Positions 9,762 through 20,575 of a stretch of DNA of 64,000 bases are shown here, piece by piece. This DNA comes from Strigamia acuminata (Eukaryota > Arthropoda > Chilopoda > Geophilomorpha > Linotaeniidae): NCBI GenBank assembly GCA_949358305.1, contig OX442314.1, positions 51,800,662-51,864,661 of the forward strand, read 5' to 3'. Position 1 is the stretch's first letter, and every line of letters begins with the position of its first letter. The notes below the pieces were generated by a model. That model saw only the letters and a program-made list of their open reading frames with translations. It was not told the origin of the DNA and did no database searches. Both the position numbers and the translations under genes were made by a program.

Positions 9762-10279
9762 TCATCCCTGGTGGGCGGTCGGTGCTTGAAATCTATGCGC
9801 TTCCACCCAATGGGTAGAGAGATCCTCGAAAAAGGGTGTTTCCGCGCAAAACGGACAGCGTCCGTCGTTGTGTCGGTACACCCGTCTCAGTGCCTTGAAA
9901 AAAAAATAAAAAATAAAAAAAAATAAATTAGTTGACTAGTTAACTCGGCGAAGAAACTAAAAGCTCACCAATGCCAAACGAACGGGGTCGCGCGAATGGA
10001 TTCGTAGCAGCCCTCGGGTGGAATCGTCCGCATCTCCGCCGATGTTATGGTACCGTCGCCAGTGACGAAAGGCATCTTTACAGAAAACACCGTTCGGTTC
10101 TGAAACGAGAAAAAATTAAAATCAAATAAAATATACATAATTAAAAAATAAATAAATAAATAAATTGAACAACTGATAAGTAAATAAATGGATGTTTGTT
10201 TCTTACTGTCGGGGTATTTACCGCAGCACAAAGCGCAGTAATGTGACTTGTCGCCCTCTGCATGCTGCGCTCCTTCCAT
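9762..10279 (-). CDS. Compact paired zinc-finger protein, 111 aa (paralogue C)
   Basis: Exons 10207-10279 (ATG at 10279), 9969-10099, 9762-9893 (TGA). GT-AG introns, phases 1 and 0, as in the 7,395 gene. The start is preceded by a leader intron (10,287-10,355; donor GTAAGT, acceptor CACACAG), so the ATG lies seven bases into its exon. Fingers: C15-x2-C18-x18-H37-x4-H42 and C81-x2-C84-x11-H96-x4-H101. Between them is the conserved block STRGLLRIHSRDPVRLAL. The second finger (CPFCAETPFFEDLSTHWVEA) keeps exactly the x2/x11/x4 spacing of the other two paralogues. The frame is fully open, which suggests selection. Probably a zinc-binding adaptor or DNA/RNA-binding protein (inference). No known family recognised. 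Confidence 0.78.
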
Positions 10280-10441
10280 CTTTCTTCTGTGTGGGAGACG
10301 AGTAGAGAATTGAAAATAAATTGGAGAGAGAAACCACACAAAACACCAAACTTACCAACGGAGACGAAGTGCCGATGAAAACCGGGAGGAAAATGAAACA
10401 CTCGCGCGATATACGCTGTCGGACCAACGTGCGCGTTTGTC

Positions 10442-10474
10442 GTGACATCTGGTGTCGAGCTCGCAAACCATTTC
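10442..10474 (-). promoter_or_regulatory. 33-nt element shared by the three zinc-finger genes (copy C)
   Basis: Third copy of the element, about 165 bp upstream of the start codon and upstream of the spliced leader exon. The region from 10,356 to this element is also similar to 8,043-8,107. Confidence 0.5.
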
Positions 10475-10574
10475 GTGGCCGCGCGAGTCGAGGCCGTCGA
10501 CTTCGAGTGGTAGCCGAGACCGTAAATGAATTCGCTTTTACCGCGACGAATCTCGCGCGACCGCGACTCCGCAA

Positions 10575-11040
10575 AAATACCGTATATGGCCCGTAACGGC
10601 CCGCCGACGGTCCCGTAACGGTCCCGTCACGACCCCGTCAACGGCTTGTACGGGCCGTGATGGGGTCGTGACGGGACCGTCGGCGGCCCGTTAACGGACC
10701 GTGCGGGCCGTTACGGGATCGTGACGGTCCCGTCACGATCCCGTCAACGGCTTGTACGGGCCGTTACGAGATCGTGACGGTCCCGTTGGCGGCTCGTTAA
10801 CGGCCCGTACAAGCCGTTGACGGGATCGTGACGGTCCCGTCACGATCCCGTAACGGCTCGCACGGGCCGTTAACGGGCCGCCGACGGTCCCGTGACGGTC
10901 CCGTAACGGCCTTCGTTCCCGGACTTCGGCTCGCCGACGGCCCGTACGACCTCATGCGGGCCGTTAACGGCCCGTTAACGGGCCGCCGACGGTCCCGTCA
11001 CGATCCCGTAACGGCCCGTCATGATCCCGTAACGGGCTGA
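10575..11040. repeat. GC-rich 53-bp satellite, block 1
   Basis: Irregular run of CGGCCCGTTAACGG-type units with (G/A)TCGTGACGGGACCG segments in both orientations. This is the first of six blocks in the window. Confidence 0.9.
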
Positions 11041-11437
11041 AAACGGGAAAACTGAGGGAGTCGGGTGCGAGACCACGTGACCCGGAGTGTGGTTTTTGGG
11101 GGCGAGGGCCGTCCTCCGACCGCGCCGTGACGCGCCCCGAGTCGGATCAAGAGTCACGGCGCGTCGCGGCGCTTTCGGAGCACGCGACCCGATCCCCCCC
11201 CTCCCTCCCGTCACAAAAACCACGTTTTAGCGAAACCCTTGACCGGTCACAAAACCCACCGAACACCGAAAAGCAACGAACAAAACGCGCTCGGTCGCAC
11301 GAACTACTCGGCCAAAACAACATCCGCAAATTCCGCATCGCAGTCGCGATCAACGAAACAACGTATAGGCCGCCGTAATGTTAAAAAGCGGGACCCTTTC
11401 GCCCCCGACAAAATCCGCACACATACCCCAAGGTTAA
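11041..11437 (+). repeat. GC-rich flank module and dispersed repeat ending CCCCAAGGTTAA
   Basis: 11,041-11,140 matches the module that borders every satellite block. 11,221-11,437 is nearly identical to 21,181-21,397 and about 33,877-34,093, all ending CATACCCCAAGGTTAA; sequence after this point differs in each copy, so it marks an element terminus. Confidence 0.8.
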
Positions 11438-11482
11438 ACGAGCGTTTCATTCGCCCATTTATCCGTCGGTCTCTTCTAGGCC

Positions 11483-11650
11483 ATGGCGGACGGTTTTCCC
11501 AAAACTGACGCGGACGCGCGTGTGTGGGTCGCCACGACAACATCGCCCTCTTCCTTCTCGCTTCGACGGACGACTGTGTGTGTTCGCTCAATCCGCGACG
11601 TCTTCACGACCGAACACGTGTCAATTTTGGACAGCCGACTGGCCGATTAA
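11483..11650 (+). CDS. Possible small protein or terminal exon, 55 aa
   Basis: ATG at 11,483 in good context (GGCCATGG), just after a CTTCTAG acceptor-like site. It reads MADGFPKTDADARVWVATTT ... and stops at TAA 11,648-11,650. No family recognised. It is short and could be chance; downstream AATAAA motifs near 11,878 exist. Confidence 0.3.
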   Translation: MADGFPKTDADARVWVATTTSPSSFSLRRTTVCVRSIRDVFTTEHVSILDSRLAD

Positions 11651-11712
11651 TTCTGTTTCGTTTTATTTTATTATATTTTATTGTATTTTATTTCATTTTT
11701 CCATTTTTATTA

Positions 11713-11762
<50 letters not shown>

Positions 11763-11918
11763 TAACAACAACAAAAACAAAGGCGATGACGACGTATTGT
11801 CGGTGCCAACGAGGAAAAAAAAAAAAAAAAACAAAAAAAAAAAAGAAGAAGAATTGAAAACAAATGAAACAGGGATAAATAAAAACGAACGAATTAACTA
11901 ATTAATTAATCGATCAAT
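11651..11918. repeat. AT-rich spacer with (ATTTT)n, (TTA)n and poly-A
   Basis: (TTA)n spans about 11,708-11,762 and an A-rich stretch about 11,815-11,850. It lies in the 3' flank of the minus-strand coiled-coil gene. Confidence 0.85.
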
Positions 11919-13009
11919 TTATTGGTCCACCGGTCGATCGGTCGCGTCGGGGCGCGTTGGAGCGATGGCCCGGTGCTCGCGGTACCCACTCGTCGTGGCC
12001 GTGGCCGCGTCCATCGCCTCGTCCGACTCGGATCGCTCTCGGGTTTCGGTCGGTCCTTCGGCAACGACAATGGTGGCTGGCGGTTGGTCGTCGGGCTCTC
12101 GGGTCGGCGAGTGACTCAACTGGGGACAAGTAAAGTAAAGTAAAGTAAAGTAAAGTAAAGTAAAATAAAACAAAGTAAATGGAAAATAAATTGGCCGGGG
12201 TGGGACGGTGTCTAATCGAAATCGAGTTTGACCCCGTGCGCCGTGAAATGGGAAGGGGGGAAAGAGAGAGAGACAGAGACAGACAGACACTCACGTGTTC
12301 TTGTCTCGGGCGCTTCTCGAGATCCAACGCCTTTTTTTTTAAGTCCTCCACCTCCACGTCATGAGCCGACTCCGACTCCGGCTCCGACTCGAGTGGTCGT
12401 CGTTGTTGTTGCTGCCACTGCTGCCACTGCTGCTCTCGCTCCCGCTCCCACTGCTGCTCCGACTGCTCCAGCTCCAATCGCTCCCGCTCCAATCCCTCCC
12501 ACTCTCGCTGCTCCCGCTCTCGTTGCTCCCGCTCCTGTCGACGCCACGCCCGCCGATAGACCGCGCTTTCTCGGTCCAACTGTTCGAGACGCAAATGGAT
12601 TTGGCGCTGGTGGGACACCTCTTGTAGTCTCAACCGCTCATCAAGTTCTCTCTTCTTCGCCTCCAACCGTCTTCGCATCTCTCGCTTGAACCTCTCCAAC
12701 TCGTCGTCCGTGGTTCGACGCAGTTGTCGTTGCTCCTCTCCCAGCTGGTTTCCCAGCGCCCACAGGAGCCGCGCGGTCGACGGCGGCTCTTCCTCCCCCT
12801 CCTCTCCTTCCTTCTTTTCGAACGGCAGCTCGAATTCGACCGCCCCAGTCTAGAGAGAACGAAGGAACGAACGAATGAACAAAAATATTGCGCCGGGTAA
12901 CGCGGGGCAACGCGAAAATTTTTACTCACTTCGACCTCGAGTTTGACTCCTCGTTTAACGTCGCGCAACATGGCGGCGTCGATCTCGGTTAGGTCTTCGT
13001 CGTCGTTGT

Positions 13010-13087
<78 letters not shown>

Positions 13088-13255
13088 CAACGACAGCGCC
13101 ATTGCCGTCTTCTTCGTCGTCGTCGGTGATGTCAACCTGAAAGCAAAATTTTAAGCGGGGCGACGTGACACGTCGAAGAAAATAAACGCGCTCACCGTGA
13201 CGACGGGAATGGGCGGCCATCTCGGATCCTCGTTTCGTTCGCGGTTCGGTTCCAT
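11919..13255 (-). CDS. Four-exon coiled-coil protein with poly-Ala, 340 aa
   Basis: Exons 13196-13255 (ATG first in the exon), 12930-13136, 12295-12849, 11919-12119 (TAA). All introns are phase 0 with GTGAG donors. Exon 1 encodes MEPNRERNEDPRWPPIPVVT. Exon 2 has an acidic patch (DITDDDEEDGNG) and a long alanine run encoded by (GCC)n at about 13,012-13,081. Exon 3 (185 residues) is a long Glu/Gln/Arg-rich coiled coil (ERFKREMRRRLEAKKRELDE ... REQREREQREWEGLERERLE). Exon 4 is a Thr/Pro/Glu-rich tail. A leader intron, 13,256-13,334 (donor GTAAGT), places the acceptor directly against the ATG. The stop codon lies inside an AATAAA. Likely a structural or scaffold protein; not assignable to a family. 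Confidence 0.72.
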
Positions 13256-13341
13256 CTGAAAAACGGAACGAAAAGTTGACGCCGACTGACGAGAACGAAA
13301 TGGTTGTCGCGGTAATAGCGTTGGAGAAACTTACCACGTTG

Positions 13342-13390
13342 TGTATGTATGTATGTATGTATGTATGTATGTATGTATGTATGTATGTAT
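13342..13390. repeat. (ATGT)n microsatellite
   Basis: About 12 tandem GTAT units in the leader region of the coiled-coil gene. Confidence 0.95.
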
Positions 13391-13476
13391 GAATGGATAA
13401 ATGTCTGTCGGTCGTCGAACGAAGTTGGTCGCAAAACGCAGACGTCGCGTGGTCGGGAAAAGTGCACTCACTCACA

Positions 13477-13479
<3 letters not shown>

Positions 13480-13571
<92 letters not shown>
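13480..13571. repeat. (CT)n microsatellite
   Basis: About 45 perfect CT units upstream of the coiled-coil gene. Confidence 0.95.
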
Positions 13572-13573
<2 letters not shown>

Positions 13574-13775
13574 GAGATGTGACGCTAGAGCATGTCGGTC
13601 GACCGGTGACGCGAAAAAGATTAATGAATAAACGACACTAATAATGGCAATAACTGACAACTAATAATTAATAATCAATAATTAATTAATAATCGACGAT
13701 TAATAATCAATAACCGATAATGATTAGTAATAACGACAAACGTCGTCATCGAAAATAGCGACGCTTTGTCTCCGG

Positions 13776-13850
13776 GCCCGGGTGGCCGAGCGGGCAGAGT
13801 TACCTGCCGTACGGAGTTGTGGATCGAGGGTTCGAATCCCGCTCCCGCGA
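13776..13850 (+). tRNA. tRNA-like sequence: tRNA pseudogene or SINE head
   Basis: Box A TGGCCGAGCGG (13,783-13,793) and box B GGTTCGAATCC (13,829-13,839) are both perfect Pol III internal promoter matches. The T arm is nearly complete, but the acceptor arms do not pair (GCCCGGG with TCCCGCG leaves mismatches). A working tRNA is therefore unlikely; a tRNA-derived SINE or decayed tRNA fits better. (TAAT)-type repeats precede it. Confidence 0.5.
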
Positions 13851-14267
13851 GTTTTCGTTTCTGGCAAAGCTGTATTGTCAAACACGCATTCCATTGACAT
13901 TGCCATACATTGTGCCGTTTCAGTTTGGTCCCTTCTTCGTTTCAGATAGTGATGGTGAACACTCTCCCGCGAGGTTGCGGGAGGGTGGGGGGGAGTCGAA
14001 AGATTCGGCTCTCCTTTTATTTCTTCGTTTTATTTTTTTATTTTCATTTACCGTTCTCATCTTTATTTTCATTCTCGTTTTTTATTTTCGTTTACATGTT
14101 TCTATTTTTATTTCCACGGTGTGTCGGGAGGGCGCGCGAAAACCTACTCGCCCAATCTCCGTGGTCGCATTTTCCAAATTTTGTCACTGGATTTCGCGCT
14201 TGCGGTGGGGATGGGCGCGCGCAGGCTCCGTCGTCGTGCCAGAAACTCCACTGTGTGATGTAGTCGC

Positions 14268-14298
<31 letters not shown>

Positions 14299-14360
14299 AC
14301 CTAAACCACCACCACCACCACCACCACCACCATCGTCGTCTCTTCTCTCCTTTTCTTTTA
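13851..14360. other. No supported gene
   Basis: Contains a T-rich stretch with (TTTTCATT)-like repeats and trinucleotide runs (GCC, GTC, ACC) at about 14,265-14,330. Open + frames here are explained by the trinucleotides. Confidence 0.4.
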
Positions 14361-14473
14361 ATTTTTGTTAATTTTTGTTAATTTTTGTTAATTTTGTAAT
14401 TTTGTAATTTTGTAATTTTGTAATTTTGTAATTTTTGAAATTTTTATTTTTAACTTTTGAATGTACAAATGTA

Positions 14474-14512
<39 letters not shown>

Positions 14513-14516
14513 ATAC
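14361..14516. repeat. (TTAATTTTTG)n / (TAATTTTG)n minisatellite and (TAAA)n
   Basis: Several 10-bp then 8-bp units to about 14,445, followed by (TAAA)n at 14,475-14,513. Confidence 0.9.
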
Positions 14517-14589
14517 AATAATCAGACTTTATTCTTCAGTCTTAAAAATATAAAAAAAATAAAAAAAAAAAATATTGTAAACCACTCGT

Positions 14590-14991
14590 TTACGGTCCAC
14601 GGGGAAATAAATAAATAAATAAATACATAAATGAATGAATGAATGAATGAATAATTAGAATCGAAGAGTGGCTGTCGTCGTCGTCGTCGCCGCCGTCGCC
14701 GCCGGTCCTCTCCTCGCCACCTTTACCACCGGTCGCCCCTTTGTCGTCGCCTTCGTCGTCCACCGGCTCCGTATCATCGGCCATCGCTCCCATCCACTTC
14801 TTCTCCACCCTCTCCAACATGTTCTCGAATCGTTCCTCCGTTCTCGCCAGCATCGCTTCCAATTTTGCCTCCGTCCTCGCCATCATCTTCTCGACCATCG
14901 CCTCCAGCGCCGTCTCCTCGCTCTTCTTTTCACTCGGTGTCGGTGGCGGCGGCGGCGGCGGTGGTCGCGCAGACGCACCCCCTCGACGCAA
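14590..14991 (-). CDS. Terminal exon of a coiled-coil gene, 133 aa (5' part missing)
   Basis: The exon begins after TTCGCTAG (acceptor) at 14,992 and ends at TAA 14,590-14,592. It reads a poly-Pro stretch, then a heptad-like helix (EAMVEKMMARTEAKLEAMLA and RTEERFENMLERVEKKWMGA), an acidic Gly/Asp region, and a hydrophobic tail (SSILIIHSFIHSFMYLFIYL) encoded by (ATTC)n and (TTTA)n repeats. The polypyrimidine tract is poly-T plus a very long (CT)n. Upstream exons are not visible: the sequence past the (CT)n tract is repeat, so the gene may be truncated. AATAAA on the minus strand near 14,530 supports a 3' end. Confidence 0.5.
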   Translation of the reverse strand: MRRGGASARPPPPPPPPTPSEKKSEETALEAMVEKMMARTEAKLEAMLARTEERFENMLERVEKKWMGAMADDTEPVDDEGDDKGATGGKGGEERTGGDGGDDDDDSHSSILIIHSFIHSFMYLFIYLFPRGP

Positions 14992-15012
14992 CTAGCGAAA
15001 AAAAAAAAAAAA

Positions 15013-15151
<139 letters not shown>

Positions 15152-15189
15152 GTGCACTGTTCACGCGCCCACATGCGTGAACAGTGCAC
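15152..15189. repeat. Perfect 15-bp inverted repeat
   Basis: GTGCACTGTTCACGC, an 8-bp spacer, then its exact reverse complement. The right arm and following 300 bp recur near 34,545. Confidence 0.9.
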
Positions 15190-15226
15190 TCGCCCTCCGC
15201 GCCCCGTCGGCGTAGGCGCCGGCCGT

Positions 15227-15264
<38 letters not shown>

Positions 15265-15429
15265 GCCCGGGAATCGCCCTTCCGCCCGTCACCGAATTTT
15301 GTCAATATCTGATAAATTTCCACAGAATTGCAGCGACATTGTACGGGATATTTCTGCCCGATTTGACGGACTTATGTAAAACATTGCTGAAATTCCGTGG
15401 AAATTTATAAAATATTGACAAAGGTTGGT
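15190..15429. repeat. Dispersed repeat with (CT)n and GACAAATTT-type segment
   Basis: 15,177-15,655 is closely repeated at 34,545-35,015, including the CCGTCGGCGTAGGCGCCGG block, the (CT)n tract and the AT-rich tail. Confidence 0.85.
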
Positions 15430-15650
15430 GACCGACCCACGGCGCGTTGCGGCGCGGTCGGAGCACGCGACCCGATCCCCCCCTCCCCCCGTCCCCAAAA
15501 AACCACGCCTCGAGGAACCCCGAGGTTCGGTTTCCGACCGGGTCGCCTCTTGATCCGACCCGGGGCGCGTCACGGCGCGGTCGAAGGACGGCCCTCGCCC
15601 CCAAAAACCACACTCCGGGTCACGTGGTCTCGCACCCGACTCTCTCAGTT
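15430..15650 (-). repeat. GC-rich flank module bordering satellite
   Basis: Reverse copy of the module found at 16,366, 20,576 and 33,141 (contains CGGAGTGTGG and GGTCGGAAACCGAACC on the minus strand). Its uninterrupted frames explain several apparent ORFs. Confidence 0.85.
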
Positions 15651-16365
15651 TTCCCGTTACGGGATCATGACGGGCCGTTACGGGATCGTGACGGGACCGT
15701 CGGCGGCCCGTTAACGGCTTGTACGGGCCGTTACGGGATCGTGACGGGACCGTCGGCGGCCCGTTAACGGCCCGTGCGGACCGTTACGGGATCGTGACGG
15801 GACCGTCGGCGGCCCGTTAACGGCCCGTGCGGGCCCATGCGGGCCGTTGACGGGCCGTTGACGGGCCGTTGACGGGCCGTTAACGGGCCGTTAACGGGCC
15901 GTGACGGTGTAAATCGAAAAAATCAACAACCGACAACACGTACGTGAAAACGCGTACAACATTCATAGACATTAATCTCGAATCCTGTTTTTGGTTTTAC
16001 GCCGTTAACGGGCCGTTAACGGCCCGTTAACGGCCCGTTAACGGCCCGCATGAGGTCGTACGGGCCGTTACGGGATCGTGACGGGACCGTCGGCGGCCCG
16101 TTAACGGCCCGTGCGAGCCGTTACGGGATCGTGACGGGACCGTCGGCGGCCCGTTAACGGCCCGTGCGAGCCGTTACGGGATCGTGACGGGACCGTCGGC
16201 GGCCCGTTAACGGCCCGTGCGAGCCGTTACGGGATCGTGACGGGACCGTCGGCGGCCCGTTAACGGCCCGTGCGGGCCGTTTTCGACCCGTTGCGGCCGT
16301 TTTCGACCCGTTGCGGCCCGTTTTCGACCCGTTACGGTCCTTGGCCGTAACGGGCCGAAAACGGG
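15651..16365. repeat. GC-rich 53-bp satellite, block 2
   Basis: Four nearly identical 53-bp units at about 16,068-16,280 and one AT-rich core module (about 15,909-16,005). Confidence 0.95.
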
Positions 16366-19300
16366 AAAACTGAAAAAGTCGAGTGCGAGACCACGTGACC
16401 CGGAGTGTGGTTTTTGGGGACGAGGGCCGTCCTCCGACCGCGCCGTGACGCGCCGCGGGTCGGTCACCAACTTTTGTCAATTTTTGACAGATTTTCACGG
16501 AATTTCAGCAACATTTTACGAGACATTTCTGCCCGATTGGACGGACTTGTTTAAAACATTGCTGAAATTCTGTGTTAATTTATCAAAAATTGCAAAAATT
16601 CGGTGCGAATTTTGTCAGAAATTGGGAAAATTTTTTTAAAACTAGTCCAACGCGCCGATAAATCGAGCGCCCACACGCGCCCACGTGCTTGGACAGTGCT
16701 GGGCGCGTCCAACCCGCGTGGACACTGTCAAGTCGGGCATTTTCGGGCACAGTTTGATGCGAGCAAATCTCGCAAAACTTGCACCGAATTGTGGCAACAT
16801 TTGATAGATTTCCACCGAATTTTAGCAATGTTTTACAAAAACCTGTGGAAATGTATCCAATCGGGCAGAAATGTCTCGCAAAATATTGCTGAAATTACTT
16901 GGAAATTTATCACAAATTGTCAAAAGTCGGTGCAATTTTTTTGGACGCATCAAACCGTGTGCCCCGAGAGTCCACGAGTGTGCCCGACCTGACAGTGTCC
17001 ACGCGGGGCGCACTGTCCACGCACGTGGGCGCGTGATTTACTGGCGCGTTGGACGAGTTCTAAAAAAATTCTCCAAAATCTGACAAAACTTGCAACGATT
17101 TTTAACGACATTTAATAAATTTACACAGATTTTAAGCAATGTTTTACAGAAGCCCCATCCAAAAGGGCAGAAATATCCCGTATAATGTTGCTGCAATTCT
17201 GTAGAAATTTATCAGATATTGACAAAATTCGGTGACGGGCGGAAGGGCGATTCCCGAGCGGAAGAGAGAGAGAGAGAGAGAGGGCGGACGGCCGGCGCCT
17301 ACGCCGACGGGGCGAGAGGGCGAGTGCACTGTTCACGCATGTGGGCACGTGTGGGCGCTCGATTTACCGGCGCGTTGGACGAGTTAAACAAAATTTTCCC
17401 AATATTTTGCATAACTTGCACCGATTTTTAAGAACATTTGACTGATTTCCACAGATTTTAAGCGATGTTTTACACGTCCAACCCGCGTGGACATTGTCAG
17501 ATCGGGCGGTTTCGGGCACAGTTTTATTGTTAATTGTTTTTGCATTAGACATGTGTTTAATTCGTTTTGTCTTTTTAGTGGTTCCTTGACTCGGTGTGTA
17601 CGGTTCTTGCGCGTCGTGCCCACGTTTAACACGTGGCCACACGAGTACATCGCGCACGCACATGCGTGGACTCTCGTCGACGATCGTGTGATTCTAGTTA
17701 CGTCAGTCTCGATGTTTTATATGATTTTATTTTGCTAATTGTTTTGAGCGCGTGCAATTTCAATTGTTGCACTCCCGCATTTTCTATTGTAGACTAGTAT
17801 CTGGACAATTTAGTTCGTGTTCTTGAGTCGAATAAATTAGACGTGTTTTTAATTTTTCTGTCGCCATTTTTTGAATTCACTAGCGCTCTTCAGATGATTC
17901 GTTGCGCTGCATGAGAGCTTTAATTGATGAGTTGGAGGCCAGTAAATCGCGCGCCCACATGCGCACGTCCAACCCGCGTGGACACTGTCAGATCGGGCAC
18001 ACGCGTGGACTCTCGGGGCACAGTTTGATGCGTGCAAAAGTTGCACCGACTTGTGGGAATTTTTTAACAAATTTCCACAGAATTTCAGCGACATTTTACG
18101 AGACATTTCTGCCCGATGGGACGGACTTCTGTAAAACATTGCTTAAAATCCATGGAAATTTATCACATATTGACAAAATTCGGTGCAAGTTTTGTCAGAA
18201 ATTAGGAAAAAACTTTTTTCAAAACTCGTCCAACGCGCCGGTAAATTGAGCGCCCACGTGCGTCGACAGTGGGCGCTTCAAAACCGCGTGGACACTGTCA
18301 GATCTCGGCACAGTTTGATGCGCCCAAATCTAGCAATACTTGCACCGACTTTTGGCAATTTGTGACAAATTTTCACAGAATTTCGGCAACATTTTACGAC
18401 ACATTTCTGCCCGGTTGGACACATTTCCACAGGTTTTTTGTAAAACGTTGCTAAAATTCCGTTGAATTTCATCAAAAATTGTGTCAAAAGTCGGTGACGG
18501 GCGGAGGGGCGAGCTCCGGGCGCCCGAGAGAGAGAGAGAAAGAGAGAGAGAGGGGACGGCCGGGGCTCCCGCCGACGGGCGGAGGGGCGAGCCTTGGCGG
18601 GTTGGGCGTGCACTATCTAGGCATGTGGGCGCTCGATTTACCGGCACGTTGGACAAGTTTTGAAAATTTTTTTTTTCCTAATTTTTGACAAAATTAGCAC
18701 CGAATTTTGCCAATATTTGATAAATTTCCACGGAATTTTATCAATGTTTTACAAAAAACCCCTGGAAATGTGTCCAATCGAGCAGAAATGTCTCGTAAAA
18801 TATCGCTGAAATTTGTCTAAAATTGACAAAAAATCGGTGCAAGTTTTGCTAGATATTTGCCCGGATCAAACTGTGCCCGAAACCGCCCGATCTGACAGTG
18901 TGCACGCGGGCTGGACGTGCCCACTGTCCCCGCATGTGCACTCGCCGGCGCGTTGGACGAGTTTAAGAAGATTTTATCAATTTCTGACAAAACTTGCATC
19001 GATTTTTTGTCAATATTTGATAAATTTCCCCAGAATTTTAGCAATAAAACCTTTGAAAATGTATCCAAAAGAGCAGAAATGTCCTGTAAAATATTGCTGA
19101 AAATCTGTTGAAATTCATCAAATATTGACAAAAATCTGTGACGAGCGGAGGGGCGATCCTTTGGCGGCCGAAAGAGAGAGGGGGGACGGTCGGGGCTCCC
19201 GCCGACGGGCGGAGGGGCGAGCCTTGGCGGCCGAGAGAGAGAGAGAGAGAGGACGGCCGGGGCTCCCGCCGGCGCACTGTCCATGGGCGCGCTCGATTTA

Positions 19301-19769
19301 CTGGCGCGTTGGACGAATTTTAAATTTTTTGTTTCCTATTTCTGACTAAATTTGCACAGACTTTTGTCAATTTTTGACAAATTTTCACGGAATTTCAGCA
19401 ATGGGACGGACTTATGTAAAACATCGCTTAAAATCTGGAAATCTGTCAAATCTTCTTTAAATTTATGCAAGATATTGGGAAATTTTGGTTTAACTCGTCC
19501 AACGGGCCGGTAAATCGAGCGCCCACACGCGCCCACATGCACGTCCAACCCGCATGGGCACTGTCACATCGGACGTTTGTTGCGTGCAAAACTTGCACCG
19601 ACTTTTGGCCATTTTTGGTTAAACTTTCGCACAATTTCTGCCCGATTGGACACTGAGGTTCGGTTTCCGACCGGGTCGTTTCTTGTCCGACCCGCGGCGC
19701 GTCGCGGCGCGGCCGGAGGACGGCCCTCGTCCCCAAAAACCACACTCCGAGTCACGGGTCGCACGGCCA
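16366..19769. repeat. AT-rich degenerate repeat field (GACAAATTT family)
   Basis: After a GC-rich flank module (to 16,465), about 3.2 kb alternates short segments such as TTGACAAATTT, TTTTACGAGACATTTCTGCCC, and GC-rich pieces with CCAACGCGCCGGTAAATCGA, CGCGTGGACACTGTCAG and CACAGTTTGATGCG. Purine-rich (GA)n islands lie at 17,262, 18,525 and 19,235. The same family recurs inside the 1,676-bp monomers at 46-64 kb. No gene is supported; 17,530-17,680 is similar to 56,515-56,640. Confidence 0.8.
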
Positions 19770-20575
19770 ACAGGCCGTGACGGGCCGTAGCGGGTCGAAA
19801 ACGGGCCGTTAACGGCCCGTTGACGGCCCGTTAGCGGCCCGCATGAGGTCGCACGGGCCGTCGGCGAGCCGAAGTCCGGGAACGAAGGCCGTTACGGGAC
19901 CGTGACGGGACCGTCGGCGGCCCGTTAACGGCCCGTGCGAGCCGTTACGGGACCGTGACGGGACCGTCGGCGGCCCGTTAACGGCCCGTGCGGGCCGTTA
20001 CGGGATCGTGACGGGACCGTCGGCGGCCCGTTAACGGCCCGTGCGGGCCGTTACGGGATCGTAACGGGCCGTTAACGGGCCGTTAACGGGCCGTTAACGG
20101 GCCGTGACGGTGTAAATCGAAAAAATCAACAACCGACAACACGTACATGAAAACGCGTACAACATTCATAGACATTAATCTCGAATCCTGTTTTTGGTTT
20201 TACGCCGTTAACGGGCCGTTAACGGCCCGTTAACGGCCCGTTAACGGCCCGCATGAGGTCGTACGGGCCGTTACGGGGTCGTGACGGGATCGTCGGCGGC
20301 CCGTTAACGGCCCGTGCGGGCCGTTACGGGATAGTTACGGAACCGTCGGCGGCCCGTTAACGGCCCGTGCGAGCCGTTACGGGATCGTGACGGGACCGTC
20401 GGCGGCCCGTTAACGGCCCGTGCGAGCCGTTACGGGATTGTGACGGGACCGTCGGCGGCCCGTTAACGGCCCGTGCGGGCCGTTTTCGACCCGTTGCGGC
20501 CGTTTTCGACCCGTTGCGGCCCGTTTTCGACCCGTTACGGTCCTTGGCCGTAACGGGCCGAAAACGGGAAAACTG
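19770..20575. repeat. GC-rich 53-bp satellite, block 3
   Basis: Same units as block 2, with one AT-rich core module at about 20,108-20,204. Confidence 0.95.

Noticed and set aside
13776-13850. Functional tRNA gene
   Set aside because: Acceptor stem does not pair and the anticodon arm is not convincing.
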